Shown in pieces: positions 1-9,072 of a DNA stretch of 64,000 nt. How positions within the stretch are numbered: the stretch's first letter is position 1; every line of letters begins with the position of its first letter. Source of the DNA: Endozoicomonas sp965198415. GTDB lineage: Bacteria > Pseudomonadota > Gammaproteobacteria > Pseudomonadales > Endozoicomonadaceae. The notes below the pieces were generated by a model. The model was not told the DNA's origin. It was given only the letters and a program-made list of their open reading frames with translations, and searched no databases. The position numbers and the translations under genes are program-made. Location: positions 62,001 through 126,000 of the forward strand of contig CBDAPN010000032.1 in assembly GCA_965198415.1 (NCBI GenBank). The letters are read 5' to 3'.

Positions 1-369
1 TGCCGAGCTCTGATTACAGGCCACAGGAATATTCCACACGGCAGCAATTCGCAGCAAGGCTTTTACATCCGGGTCATGGGGTAAAGGCTCAAATGGGTCC
101 CAAAAAAACACCAGTAAATCCAGTTTACCTTCAGCAATACAGGCTCCAATCTGCTGGTCACCACCCAACGGGCCACTGATAAACTTGGTCACCGTCAATA
201 ACAGCTCTTGCTCAAGAATGCTACCCGTGGTGCCCGTGGCGTATAGCTGGTGTTGGCTGAGTTTATTTTTATGCCGCAGACTCCAGCGTATCAGCTCATC
301 TTTCTTATTATCGTGGGCAACCAGCGCGATGCGCTTTTTTGCAGAAACAGCGTGATCTTTATAAATCAT
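1..369 (-). CDS. mgsA: Methylglyoxal synthase, 5' part (cut by window edge)
   Basis: MgsA turns dihydroxyacetone phosphate into methylglyoxal and phosphate, a cytosolic bypass of lower glycolysis when phosphate is short. The 123 visible codons read from ATG at 369 and match the family closely: IALVAHD near residue 14, LYATGTTG at 42-49, GGDQQ with the catalytic Asp71, FFWDP with Asp91, and HDPDVKALL with His98 and Asp101, all at the positions known from the E. coli enzyme. An AGAAGG ribosome binding site lies 9 bases before the ATG. About 30 C-terminal residues lie outside the window. No partner gene is visible. Confidence 0.95.
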   Translation of the reverse strand, partial: MIYKDHAVSAKKRIALVAHDNKKDELIRWSLRHKNKLSQHQLYATGTTGSILEQELLLTVTKFISGPLGGDQQIGACIAEGKLDLLVFFWDPFEPLPHDPDVKALLRIAAVWNIPVACNQSSA

Positions 370-608
370 GAATGTTTAACCTTCTGGTTTATCAACTTTC
401 TCAACAAAGTACATAAGCATAATAATAGATTGTTGAAAAGCTTTAGACCTGCATCATAAAGTAAACTCACGAAAGAAATCACTGGCAGAGGACTTTAAAG
501 GGCGATTGCATCAAAGAGCTTGAGCTGCAGCAAATTGAGGATAAAAATACGACGCTTTTTATCCTCGTTGCTTACTCAAGATGTTTATCATTGAGCCTTG
601 AACAAGGC

Positions 609-1052
609 TTAATCAACATCCTTTTTAACTATGTAATAAACAGGAGCCCATAAAGGGGATAAAACAGCAAGAATAACCAGAGCTGCAGGGACAAGAAAAA
701 GTAATAAAAAGCTAATAAGAGGCTCAAGCACCTTGTAGCCCATATAGCCAACTGCATACAAAGCGATACCCATACAAGTAAATGCTTCTAATACCCTTTC
801 AAGCATAATTTTGGCAATTCCACTAAACGCACTAGAGGAAGCATCCAAACGCTGAATCCAACGCTCTACCAAAGATGGTTTGGAATCGAGATGACCTGCC
901 CATACCTTGGCTTGAAGCTCTGCTAATTGCTGGCGACCAGATTTAACACAGTTAGGGCGATTTTCGATGACACCTGACCCACTTTCACGAGCACTTAGTA
1001 CAGTTGTTTGCTGAGGGTAGGGTGTTTGCTGACTATTCATTGATACTGGCAT
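609..1052 (-). CDS. Small membrane protein of unknown function
   Basis: I do not recognise this 147-residue protein. Residues 1 to about 90 are polar, rich in Ser and Gln, and likely disordered or helical. Residues about 92-142 hold two or three hydrophobic stretches, followed by a basic end (KKDVD). A strong AGGGAGG ribosome binding site stands 6 bases before the ATG, so it is probably translated. A PSLxER motif just before the hydrophobic part and an upstream NRP motif recur in the neighbouring 127-residue protein, so the two may be divergent paralogues. A short inverted repeat (AGCCTT/AAGGCT) at 593-607 lies just past the stop. There is no classical signal peptide. Confidence 0.6.
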   Translation of the reverse strand: MPVSMNSQQTPYPQQTTVLSARESGSGVIENRPNCVKSGRQQLAELQAKVWAGHLDSKPSLVERWIQRLDASSSAFSGIAKIMLERVLEAFTCMGIALYAVGYMGYKVLEPLISFLLLFLVPAALVILAVLSPLWAPVYYIVKKDVD

Positions 1053-1517
1053 TGTAAACCTCCCTTTAAAATGATTTTATTCAGCATTCTTAATAATGAT
1101 AACCTTATATTGGTCTGTCGTTTTAATCCATAACAATGGAGTAAGTCATCTTAACCATTAATTAATGGTGTCTGCCATGGCAGAATAGCTTCTTACTAAG
1201 TAATCGAAGTTAGTTACTCATATCACCATCAGAGCAACAATTCCTCGGCTATTGAGCGCCAAGTGTATAGGATTTCAGGCAACGCTTTCATGTTTGGAAC
1301 ATGGCAATTTATCAATTGCATAAACCACAAACACCTTAGGCAAGGTAAGCATTTTAATAAGACAACGATAATGAAAACTTATTGAGAGTGGTTGACTAAA
1401 CTCTCTATATCACCATAAATAAATCACTTCATTTTTACTTTCCGTCAGTTGCTATAAAAAAGACTACAACAACCAACGGTCAATACAGCATAATAGCTTT
1501 ATTCGATCAGCTATTAC
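1053..1517. other. Intergenic, no gene seen
   Basis: This A+T-rich spacer separates two small genes on the same strand. I see no open frame with a ribosome binding site and no RNA gene. A 7-bp inverted repeat (AATAGCT/AGCTATT, about 1494-1516) sits just past the stop of the downstream-strand gene and may help end its transcript. Confidence 0.5.
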
Positions 1518-1901
1518 CTAATAGTTTACTCCAACCTGATTAACCCTTTCACCTTTTGACTCATTTAATTTCTCTCTTGCACTTTCTATCAAAGGGACAA
1601 GAAACGATATAAACTTCAAAACAAGGCCCAGGAAAACGTAAGTACAGATTTTTACAATAGCAACGATTTTTTTAAATAACGTTTTAATGGTATTAGGGAG
1701 CTCGTTCATTGCAATTTTAAGGCTACGAACAGCACGCTCTTTCAGTGAGGGTTGGTCTCTAGTTGGTCTATTCCGTGGTATAGAACTAACAGGGTCTGCA
1801 CGGGAGCAGTCATTACCAACGGTAGCTCTATTGTGATCCTGATTAACAGTGGCTGTTAATGAATTTGCAAAAGGTGAATTGTAGTTGTGATTGTTAATCA
1901 T
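1518..1901 (-). CDS. Small membrane-associated protein of unknown function
   Basis: This is a 127-residue orphan. The first 60 residues are rich in Asn, Ser and Thr and look unstructured. Residues 62-82 form a basic helix, followed by a hydrophobic segment of about 25 residues (about 85-110) and an amphipathic basic tail. A clear AAGGAGAT site lies before the ATG. The polar N-terminus without a signal peptide followed by a membrane segment is seen in some type III effectors, but this is only a resemblance. It shares an NRP...PSLxER arrangement with the protein at 609-1052. Confidence 0.6.
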   Translation of the reverse strand: MINNHNYNSPFANSLTATVNQDHNRATVGNDCSRADPVSSIPRNRPTRDQPSLKERAVRSLKIAMNELPNTIKTLFKKIVAIVKICTYVFLGLVLKFISFLVPLIESAREKLNESKGERVNQVGVNY

Positions 1902-2018
1902 AATTAATCTCCTTATATTTCAGTTCCTTAATATGTGAATTCATTATTCACCATGAACAGAAATATACATCAACAAATGACAACTTACCCTAACTACCTT
2001 GACAGTATCGATGACAAT

Positions 2019-2050
2019 ATTTAAGGAGACTTTGCTCAATCTCCTTAAAT
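2019..2050 (-). terminator. Perfect hairpin after oadB
   Basis: An 11-bp perfect inverted repeat (ATTTAAGGAGA / TCTCCTTAAAT) with a 10-base loop lies 13 bases past the oadB stop. It has no long U tract, only an A/U-rich 3' arm, so termination strength is uncertain. It could also protect the 3' end of the oadGAB transcript. Confidence 0.5.
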
Positions 2051-2063
2051 CCCGCCCATCCAA

Positions 2064-3356
2064 TTAAGACAGATACTTAATCATCACACCGGCCGCAACT
2101 GCCGACCCAATAACTCCGGCAACATTCGGCCCCATCGCGTGCATCAGCAGAAAGTTCTGCGGATTGGCTTCAAGACCCAGCTTGTTAGACACCCTCGCCG
2201 CCATCGGCACCGCCGATACGCCAGCAGAGCCAATCAGTGGGTTCACCTTAGTAGACGACAATCGGTTCATCAACTTCGCCATCAACACCCCGCTGGCAGT
2301 GCCAATACAAAATGCCACGATTCCAAGGGCGAGAATACCGAGCGTTTCCAATTGCAGGAACTTATCCGCACTCAGTTTTGAGCCAACGGATAAGCCTAGA
2401 AAGATCGTCGTAATATTGATCAGCGCATTCTGTGCGGTGTCCGACAAACGCTCAACCACCCCACACTCTTTCATCAGGTTACCGAAGCAGAACATCCCCA
2501 GCAGTGGCGCCGCATCCGGCAGCAGCAATGCCACCAGCACCAGCAATAAAATAGGGAAAACAATCTTTTCCGCCTGACTGACCGGTCGCAGCTGAGTCAT
2601 CACAATTTGCCGCTCCTCGTCAGTAGTTAACGCGCGCATTATGGGCGGCTGAATCAATGGCACCAACGCCATGTAAGAGTAAGCCGCAACGGCGATAGCC
2701 CCAAGCAGGTGCGGTGCCAGTACACTGGAAACGTAAATGGCCGTCGGCCCATCCGCACCACCGATAATACCAATGGCGGCAGCGTCTGCGAGAGTAAAGT
2801 TCATCACTCCGGTTGAACTCAACAAAATAGCGCCCAGGACGGTAGCAAAAATACCAAACTGGGCAGCAGCGCCCAAAAACAGCGTTTTGGGATTGGCCAG
2901 CAGCGGGCCAAAGTCGGTCATAGCGCCAACCCCCATAAAAATCAGCAGGGGTGCCACACCGCTGTCAATGGCTACGCTGTAAAACTGATACAAGACACCG
3001 TTCTTATATCCGGCATCGGCAACAATATTACCCACCAGCGTGCGGGTAGCAGCACTAGCCTCACTGTACACGCTGTACAGTTGCTCGGGTGCCGCTGTGC
3101 CCAATGCGTCGGCAATGGCTTGTATTACCACAGGATCAGCGACAGCTATCGCCTGCTCCACAGCAGAAAAGGCAAGCCCCGCCTCTGGAATATTCGCCAG
3201 AATGCCACCAAAGCCGATGGGTACCAGCAGCAAGGGCTCGAATTGCTTTTTGATGGCCAAAAATAGCAACCCAAAACCCACCAGAATCATTATGAACTCA
3301 CCGGCACTCAGGTTGTAAATTCCCGAGCCCTGCCAAAGCGTTAACAGCTTTTCCAT
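2064..3356 (-). CDS. oadB: Oxaloacetate decarboxylase, sodium-pumping beta subunit
   Basis: OadB is the inner-membrane subunit that decarboxylates carboxybiotin and couples the reaction to export of sodium ions. The 430-residue protein has the family length and is hydrophobic almost throughout. It contains the conserved GGADGPTAIY segment near residue 200, where the family's sodium-binding Asp lies, and a C-terminal AMGPNVAGVIGSAVAAG segment. It is the last gene of oadG-oadA-oadB. A 66-bp gap after oadA holds a weak hairpin (GGGGCA/TGCCTC, about 3391-3410) that might adjust relative expression. The function fits growth on citrate or lactate, or sodium cycling in sea water. Confidence 0.95.
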   Translation of the reverse strand: MEKLLTLWQGSGIYNLSAGEFIMILVGFGLLFLAIKKQFEPLLLVPIGFGGILANIPEAGLAFSAVEQAIAVADPVVIQAIADALGTAAPEQLYSVYSEASAATRTLVGNIVADAGYKNGVLYQFYSVAIDSGVAPLLIFMGVGAMTDFGPLLANPKTLFLGAAAQFGIFATVLGAILLSSTGVMNFTLADAAAIGIIGGADGPTAIYVSSVLAPHLLGAIAVAAYSYMALVPLIQPPIMRALTTDEERQIVMTQLRPVSQAEKIVFPILLLVLVALLLPDAAPLLGMFCFGNLMKECGVVERLSDTAQNALINITTIFLGLSVGSKLSADKFLQLETLGILALGIVAFCIGTASGVLMAKLMNRLSSTKVNPLIGSAGVSAVPMAARVSNKLGLEANPQNFLLMHAMGPNVAGVIGSAVAAGVMIKYLS

Positions 3357-3422
3357 GGCATTTTTTCTCTACTAATAGTTATAAAAATTTACCAAGAGGC
3401 AATAACATGCCCCTTTTTGCTA

Positions 3423-5192
3423 TCAGCCAATTGACAGAAGAGGGTCCCCCACCGCAACACTGTCGCCTACTCTAACCTGCACAGAAAGCACCTGCCCAGA
3501 GCGGGGCGCCCGCACCTCGGTCTCCATTTTCATCGCCTCTAGTATCAGAACAACGTCGCCTTCTTGAACACGCTGACCCGCAGCCACATTCACCTGCCAA
3601 ATATTACCGGCCAGCGGTGCCAGCATGGGCTCACCCCCTTGTGACGGCACTTGTGGCGCAACCGGTGAAGGGGTTACTTGGGTGACATCCCCACCCTCAG
3701 TCACTTCTACGGTGTAAGGGTTGCCGTTAACCTTCACGGTGTACACGGCATTATCCGCAACCACCGCTGGCAACGGTTTGGTCTCTGCTTGCGGAGCGGG
3801 CTCAAAGGCGGCAGGGTTGTCACGGTTTTGCAGAAACTTCAGGCCAACCTGCGGAAACAGGGCGTAGATCAGCACATCATCGACCACATGTTCTGCCAGT
3901 TGCAGCTTGTGCTCTTTAGCCAGGGCATCAAACTCAGAGCTCAAGGTATCAAACTCTGACTCCAGAAGATCAGCCGGACGACAGGTGATCGGTTCCTCAC
4001 CGGCCAGCACCCGCTCTTGTAAACTTTTATTAAACGGCGCAGGTGCAGCACCGTACTCTCCTTTTAAAATTCCCTGCGTCTCTTTCGAGATGGTCTGGTA
4101 ACGCTCGTTGGTGAGCACATTAAGAACCGCCTGCGTGCCGACAATTTGTGAGGTGGGCGTTACCAACGGAATCATGCCAAGGTCAGCACGTACCTGCACA
4201 ATCTCCTGCAACACCTGATCGAACTTGTCACTGGCACCCTGCTCTTTTAGCTGGTTCTCCATGTTGGTGAGCATGCCACCGGGTACTTGAGCGGTGAGAA
4301 TTCTGGCATCAACTCCCCGAAGCTGGCCTTCAAACTGTGCGTATTTTTTGCGAACCTGACGAAAGTAAGCGGCCACTTCTTCGAGCTTATTAAGGTTCAA
4401 GCCGGTGGCACGATCTGTTCCCTCCAAGGCGGCGACAATGGCTTCCGTTGGTGAGTGGCCGTAGGTCATCGACATGGAGGAGATCGCCGTATCCACCCGG
4501 TCAACACCCGCCTCCACCGCTTTTAGCAACGACATGGAAGAGAGGCCGGAGGTGGCATGGCAATGCAACTGTACTTCAAGGTCGGTCTCTTGTTTTAATC
4601 GCAAGACCAGCTCATAAACGTCAGTAGGTGTGATAATCCCGGCCATATCTTTAATGCACAGAGAGTCCGCACCTAAGTCTTCAATCTCTTTTGCCAAAGT
4701 GACCCATGTATCGAGCGTATGCACTGGGCTGGTGGTGTAAGAAAGCGTGCCCTGAGCGTGCGCCCCCTGTTTTTTAACCGCCTGCATGGCCTGTTTCAGA
4801 TTACGGGGGTCGTTCATGGCGTCAAATACCCGAAACACATCCATGCCATTGGCTACTGCCCGCTCAACAAACTTATCAACGACATCGTCCGCATAATGGC
4901 GATAGCCCAGCAGGTTCTGCCCCCGCAGCAGCATCTGCTGACGTGTGTTAGGCATGGCCTGTTTCAACGCCCGCAGACGCTCCCATGGGTCTTCACCAAG
5001 AAAACGAATACAGGCGTCAAACGTCGCACCACCCCAGGTTTCCAGCGACCAATAGCCAATCTCATCAAGCTGGCTGGCAATGGGTAACATATCGTCAATA
5101 CGAAGGCGGGTAGCAAACAACGACTGATGGGCGTCTCGCAACACAACATCGGTAATACCCAGCGGCTTGGCCGTTTTTTTTACGTCAGACAT
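3423..5192 (-). CDS. oadA: Oxaloacetate decarboxylase, alpha subunit (carboxyltransferase and biotin carrier)
   Basis: OadA moves the carboxyl group of oxaloacetate to biotin, giving pyruvate. The N-terminal TIM-barrel carboxyltransferase domain starts with TDVVLRDAHQSL and carries HCHATSG, typical of metal-binding family members. A middle PYC/OAD domain follows, then an Ala/Pro linker and a C-terminal biotinyl domain with EAMKMET. The biotinylated lysine is residue 555, 34 residues from the end, as usual. I start it at ATG 5192, giving 589 residues, because GGGGA lies 11 bases upstream, the start is 7 bases after the oadG stop, and the protein then begins like its homologues. Confidence 0.95.
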   Translation of the reverse strand: MSDVKKTAKPLGITDVVLRDAHQSLFATRLRIDDMLPIASQLDEIGYWSLETWGGATFDACIRFLGEDPWERLRALKQAMPNTRQQMLLRGQNLLGYRHYADDVVDKFVERAVANGMDVFRVFDAMNDPRNLKQAMQAVKKQGAHAQGTLSYTTSPVHTLDTWVTLAKEIEDLGADSLCIKDMAGIITPTDVYELVLRLKQETDLEVQLHCHATSGLSSMSLLKAVEAGVDRVDTAISSMSMTYGHSPTEAIVAALEGTDRATGLNLNKLEEVAAYFRQVRKKYAQFEGQLRGVDARILTAQVPGGMLTNMENQLKEQGASDKFDQVLQEIVQVRADLGMIPLVTPTSQIVGTQAVLNVLTNERYQTISKETQGILKGEYGAAPAPFNKSLQERVLAGEEPITCRPADLLESEFDTLSSEFDALAKEHKLQLAEHVVDDVLIYALFPQVGLKFLQNRDNPAAFEPAPQAETKPLPAVVADNAVYTVKVNGNPYTVEVTEGGDVTQVTPSPVAPQVPSQGGEPMLAPLAGNIWQVNVAAGQRVQEGDVVLILEAMKMETEVRAPRSGQVLSVQVRVGDSVAVGDPLLSIG

Positions 5193-5199
5193 AACGCTT

Positions 5200-5463
5200 T
5201 CATTCCCCGAGGCGGTTTTGTTGATTGTTTTTACTTCGATGCAGCGCGATGGCCGCACTGATTGCGGCTACTAACTCACCTTGATGATCGGTTGATGCCG
5301 GTGAGGGGCTTGCAGGTGTTGGATTAGCTTTAGCGGCAGGAAAATAACAAGTGATGATTGTTGACATCAAACGGGTTGCGAGCACTAATAGCGACAGGAA
5401 CAGAAATACAAAGCCCATGCCGAAGAGCATCAGGCTGGAGCCTTCCGAAATAAGGTCCGTCAT
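5200..5463 (-). CDS. oadG: Oxaloacetate decarboxylase, gamma subunit
   Basis: This is the small membrane anchor of the OadGAB complex. The 87-residue protein has one membrane helix at about residues 10-33 (SLMLFGMGFVFLFLSLLVLA), a Pro/Ala/Ser-rich cytosolic linker and a short polar tail. Helix and linker are standard for the family; the tail normally helps hold zinc and OadA. A GTG directly before the ATG could also start translation; AAGGAT fits the ATG at 5463 better. It is the first gene of the operon, so the promoter should lie in 5467-5738, where I could not pick one with confidence. Confidence 0.88.
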   Translation of the reverse strand: MTDLISEGSSLMLFGMGFVFLFLSLLVLATRLMSTIITCYFPAAKANPTPASPSPASTDHQGELVAAISAAIALHRSKNNQQNRLGE

Positions 5464-5738
5464 CACGTAAATCCTTTATCTTTTTTTTATCGGTATGCTG
5501 GTCTATAAATTTTGATGGTTATACTTGCCAGCTTGAACGGTTCTGTATTCTACTCAACAAGCATTAATAAGCAATCCACTATTAATCCTTCGACGTTTAT
5601 TAACTGCTGCAAAACAATACACGACAATGATTTAAGATCAAGAAGAAAGCACCTCATAATGGCTCGCACCGTTAGCCATGAGCGTAACCAAACCTCTCGA
5701 ACACCAAAAAAGTTAATACCCAACAGCTAACGCACGAT

Positions 5739-6683
5739 TTAAGCCGCTTTATTCAAATCCGCACAAATAGTCGCCAGCATAGGCTCCGCTTCTTTTAGTG
5801 AGCGAACGCGCTCAAACAGACTTTGTGCCTCAGGGTAGGCCTTACGCAGATAATTCAACCACTGCTTCAACCGCGACGGGTGATATTGCCACTTGCCGTT
5901 ACGGCGGTCACGATCACTGAGCTTGAGCATCAGCTGCAATACGCCCTGCCATTGCATCGGGCCGACACCTTGGCGAATCATGGTGGTGATATTGGGCGTT
6001 ACCAAAGAGGCGCGCCCTACCATCAGGTCGCTACAACCGGTTTCGGTATGGCAGCGCATAGCATCGTCATGGTTCCAGATTTCGCCATTGGCAATGACTG
6101 GAATGCACAAGTTTTCGCGAATTTTGCCAATGTATTCCCAATAGGCGGGGGGGCGATACCCTTCCGCTTTGGTGCGGGCATGCACCGCCAGCTCCGAAGC
6201 GCCCGCCTGCTCAATGGCGCGGGCGTTGTCCAGAAACTGGGATTTATCTTCATAGCCCAGACGAATCTTTGCTGTCACCGGCAACGATGACGGCACCGCC
6301 GCACGCACGGCTTTGACAATGGCATACAGCTGGTCCGTCTCTCGCAGCAAAATAGCGCCACCACGATGCTTGTTAACAGTTTTGGACGGACAGCCAAAAT
6401 TTATATCAATCCCCGGCGAGCCCAGCTTGACGGCACGCTCAGCGTTGAGCGCCATATATTCCGGGCTGCTGCCCAGCAGCTGCATGCGAACAGGTGTACC
6501 ACTAGAGGTTTTTGCTCCCTGCCTTAATTCCGGACAGGTCCGGTAAAATACCCGGTTAGGGAGTAGCGTATCCGTCACCCGAACAAACTCGGTAACACAC
6601 AGATCAAACGTGTTAATGCCGGTGAGCAAATCCCGCATATCGTGATCCATAACGCCTTCCATCGGCGCCAGTATCAGCCGCAT
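5739..6683 (-). CDS. dusC: tRNA-dihydrouridine(16) synthase DusC
   Basis: DusC is an FMN enzyme that reduces uridine 16 in the D-loop of tRNA using NADPH. The 314-residue protein starts with MRLILAPMEGVMD, and NFGCPSKTVNKHRGGA carries the catalytic cysteine at residue 98, the same number as in E. coli DusC. IANGEIW and MVGRASL are FMN-binding segments. The C-terminal helical domain (QYHPSRLKQWLNYL) is of the DusC rather than DusA or DusB kind. It is divergent from mnmC, another tRNA-modification gene, with 97 bp between them. Confidence 0.95.
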   Translation of the reverse strand: MRLILAPMEGVMDHDMRDLLTGINTFDLCVTEFVRVTDTLLPNRVFYRTCPELRQGAKTSSGTPVRMQLLGSSPEYMALNAERAVKLGSPGIDINFGCPSKTVNKHRGGAILLRETDQLYAIVKAVRAAVPSSLPVTAKIRLGYEDKSQFLDNARAIEQAGASELAVHARTKAEGYRPPAYWEYIGKIRENLCIPVIANGEIWNHDDAMRCHTETGCSDLMVGRASLVTPNITTMIRQGVGPMQWQGVLQLMLKLSDRDRRNGKWQYHPSRLKQWLNYLRKAYPEAQSLFERVRSLKEAEPMLATICADLNKAA

Positions 6684-6780
6684 TGCTATGCCTCTTGGTG
6701 GATAAAACCGGCAATTTTAACGCCTCTTTGCGCTTTACCCAATAGCCAGTACTCACTATGCTTGGGCTTTTTCTGAACTA

Positions 6781-8775
6781 TTGAACGCCGTGTCCAGTCA
6801 TTCACAACCCTCTACCAACATCCAATCAGCCGACATCCAGTGGGAAGATGGCCTGCCGATTTCCACCCGTTTTAACGATGTCTACTTCTCAAGGGTCAGT
6901 GGTATTGCTGAAACCCGCCATGTATTTCTTGACCACAACCGGCTCATGGAGCGTTTTCAGGCGTTAACTCCCGGCGCGACGTTCACCATTGGTGAAACCG
7001 GCTTTGGCACTGGCCTGAACTTCCTTTGCGCCTGGCAACTGTTTTTAACGACAGCGCCAGCACCGTGCACACTGCACTTTATCAGCACCGAAAAATACCC
7101 ACTGCTGCCTAAGGATTTACAACAGGCACTGGCGCTATTTACGGAGCTGAAACCGCTGGCCGATGAACTGATCCGCGCCTACCATCTTGGCGATCACAGC
7201 ATCGATTTGCATTTTAGTGCTGGCCAAAAACACATTCATCTACAGGTGTTGTTAGGCGACGCTCAAAAGACATTGCCCACCATCACCGAAGCTGTGGACG
7301 CCTGGTTTCTGGATGGATTTGCCCCGGCCAAAAATCCGCAAATGTGGCAACCGCAACTGTTTCAAACTCTCAAATCGAAGAGCCATAACACCACCACCTA
7401 CGCCACCTTTACTGCCGCTAGAGTGGTGCGCGACGGCCTGCAACAAGCTGGTTTTTCCGTTACCAAGCAACCCGGCTTTGGACGCAAGCGGGATATGCTG
7501 GCGGGGCAATGGCACGAAACCCAACCGGACAATCCCCCCAAACCCTGGTTCTCACCCACAAACCACAACAACCCGGATAAAACGGCCATTGTCGTCGGTG
7601 GTGGTCTGGCGGGTTGCAGCGCTGCCTGGTCGCTGGCCAGACGGGGGTGGCAGGTGACCATTCTGGAGCAACACCAGCACCTCGCCAACGAAGCCTCAGG
7701 CAACCCGCAAGGCGTGCTCTACGCCAAACTCTCGGCGAACAACACGCCCCTTAGCCAGTTTATTCTTGCTGGTTATCGCTACACTCTTGACTGCCTGCAA
7801 ACACTGAGTGTCAGCCAATGGCAGCAGTGTGGGGTAATTCAGTTGGCCATTGACGATAAAACCGCCCGCCGCTATCAGGCACTGGATAAACAGCACCCTG
7901 ATGAGTTACTTAACTACCTAAACGCAGAACAGTTGTCTGATATTTGCGGCATCAACGTCCCCTATGCCGGGCTCTACTTTCCTCAAGCCGGGTGGGTACA
8001 TCCACCTGCACTGTGTCGTGCACTGGCAGAATATCCCAATATTCAGGTGATCACCCAAGCCCCAGTGAATAAGCTCACGCAAACTGATCAGGGCTGGCTC
8101 CTCAGCGCCGGGCAAAAACACTGGCACAGTAAAACCGTCATCGTTGCTCAGGGGGCCAACAGTCAGCAGTTTGATGCCCTCAGTCATCTGCCATTGAAAT
8201 CTATCCGTGGGCAGATTACCGAGGTAAAGGCCACAGCCGCCACCGAGCGGCTAAAGTCGTGCGTCTGTGGTGAAGGCTACGTTGCGCCCCCGATCAATGG
8301 CATTCACACCTTGGGCGCCACCTTTAGTTTTAAAGACAATAGCACTGCAATTCGCGAGGCCGATCACCGGGAAAACCTAACCATGCAAGCAAAACACTTC
8401 CCGGCTTTTTTCGAGGCACTCGGTGGCGATCATGCTGACGTAGTGGGCGGGCGCGTGGGCTTTCGTTGCACCACGGCAGACTACCTGCCGGTGGTCGGCC
8501 CTATAGTAGACTGTCGTCGTTTTATTAACACTTATGGGGCGTTGAGAAAAAACAGCAAACAGCCACTATCCGCAAAGCCTGATTATATGGATGGTCTTTA
8601 CGTCACCGCCGGACACGGCTCAAGGGGTACCCTTTCCTGCCCTATCGCTGGCGAAATACTGGCAACCATGATCAGTGGTGAGCCGATGGATGATATATCA
8701 ATGCCCACCCACCTGCTGGCAGCCATTCACCCGTCGCGATTTTTAATCCGAGACCTGATCAGAAATAAAATATGA
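6781..8775 (+). CDS. mnmC: Bifunctional tRNA mnm5s2U biosynthesis protein MnmC
   Basis: MnmC finishes 5-methylaminomethyl-2-thiouridine at wobble position 34. Its C-terminal FAD domain removes the carboxymethyl group and its N-terminal domain adds a methyl group from SAM. The 664-residue length matches E. coli. The methyltransferase part carries GETGFGTGLNFL (near residue 75) and DAWFLDGFAPAKNPQMW. The oxidase part begins near residue 268 with VVGGGLAGCSAAWSLARRG. The start is uncertain: TTG at 6781 or GTG at 6790, neither with a good ribosome binding site. A strong terminator follows at 8940. Confidence 0.94.
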   Translation: MNAVSSHSQPSTNIQSADIQWEDGLPISTRFNDVYFSRVSGIAETRHVFLDHNRLMERFQALTPGATFTIGETGFGTGLNFLCAWQLFLTTAPAPCTLHFISTEKYPLLPKDLQQALALFTELKPLADELIRAYHLGDHSIDLHFSAGQKHIHLQVLLGDAQKTLPTITEAVDAWFLDGFAPAKNPQMWQPQLFQTLKSKSHNTTTYATFTAARVVRDGLQQAGFSVTKQPGFGRKRDMLAGQWHETQPDNPPKPWFSPTNHNNPDKTAIVVGGGLAGCSAAWSLARRGWQVTILEQHQHLANEASGNPQGVLYAKLSANNTPLSQFILAGYRYTLDCLQTLSVSQWQQCGVIQLAIDDKTARRYQALDKQHPDELLNYLNAEQLSDICGINVPYAGLYFPQAGWVHPPALCRALAEYPNIQVITQAPVNKLTQTDQGWLLSAGQKHWHSKTVIVAQGANSQQFDALSHLPLKSIRGQITEVKATAATERLKSCVCGEGYVAPPINGIHTLGATFSFKDNSTAIREADHRENLTMQAKHFPAFFEALGGDHADVVGGRVGFRCTTADYLPVVGPIVDCRRFINTYGALRKNSKQPLSAKPDYMDGLYVTAGHGSRGTLSCPIAGEILATMISGEPMDDISMPTHLLAAIHPSRFLIRDLIRNKI

Positions 8776-8939
8776 ATAGCAGAAGACTGTATTGCTACAG
8801 CTACTACTGAATTGCCGCATAAAAATACGTAGTATTACCAAGCGCAAAGCAGTGCGGAGCGATCTACTTTTAATGCATTGCATGGGCAAGTTCATCATTA
8901 CCCATGCATAAGTCTCCTGTTTTTTATAGCATACTGCGT

Positions 8940-8978
8940 ACGGGCGACCTGTTACTTAACAGGTCGCCCGTTTTTTTT
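8940..8978 (+). terminator. Strong intrinsic terminator after mnmC
   Basis: A 14-bp perfect stem (ACGGGCGACCTGTT / AACAGGTCGCCCGT) with an ACTT loop runs straight into eight T residues. It ends transcription from mnmC. A weaker inverted repeat (TGCATGGG/CCCATGCA, 8879-8908) lies upstream of it. Confidence 0.93.
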
Positions 8979-8983
8979 ACTAG

Positions 8984-9067
8984 AAATTGCGTGAGGCATC
9001 GCCTTTATGCCCTTTGGGTATTTATTGCCCTTTGGGTATTTATGCCCTTTGGGTGCGTTAGGGCGGT
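8984..9067. repeat. Dispersed hairpin element, copy 1 (three core units)
   Basis: Three near-tandem copies of a 17-bp unit, TGCCCTTTGGGTATTTA or a close variant, are flanked by CGCCTTTATG on the left and GTGCGTTAGGGCG on the right. Each unit centres on CCCTTTGGG, a near-palindrome. The same arrangement is found inverted at 28421-28524 (four units) and 62344-62374 (one unit), so this is a dispersed family with a variable core. It lies between the 3' ends of the convergent genes mnmC and msrA, and ends 5 bases before the msrA stop. Confidence 0.85.
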
Positions 9068-9072
9068 GAGTG

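Noticed and set aside
5512..5730. 72-codon frame upstream of oadG
   Set aside because: There is no ribosome binding site, the content is low-complexity, and it lies in the likely oadG promoter region.
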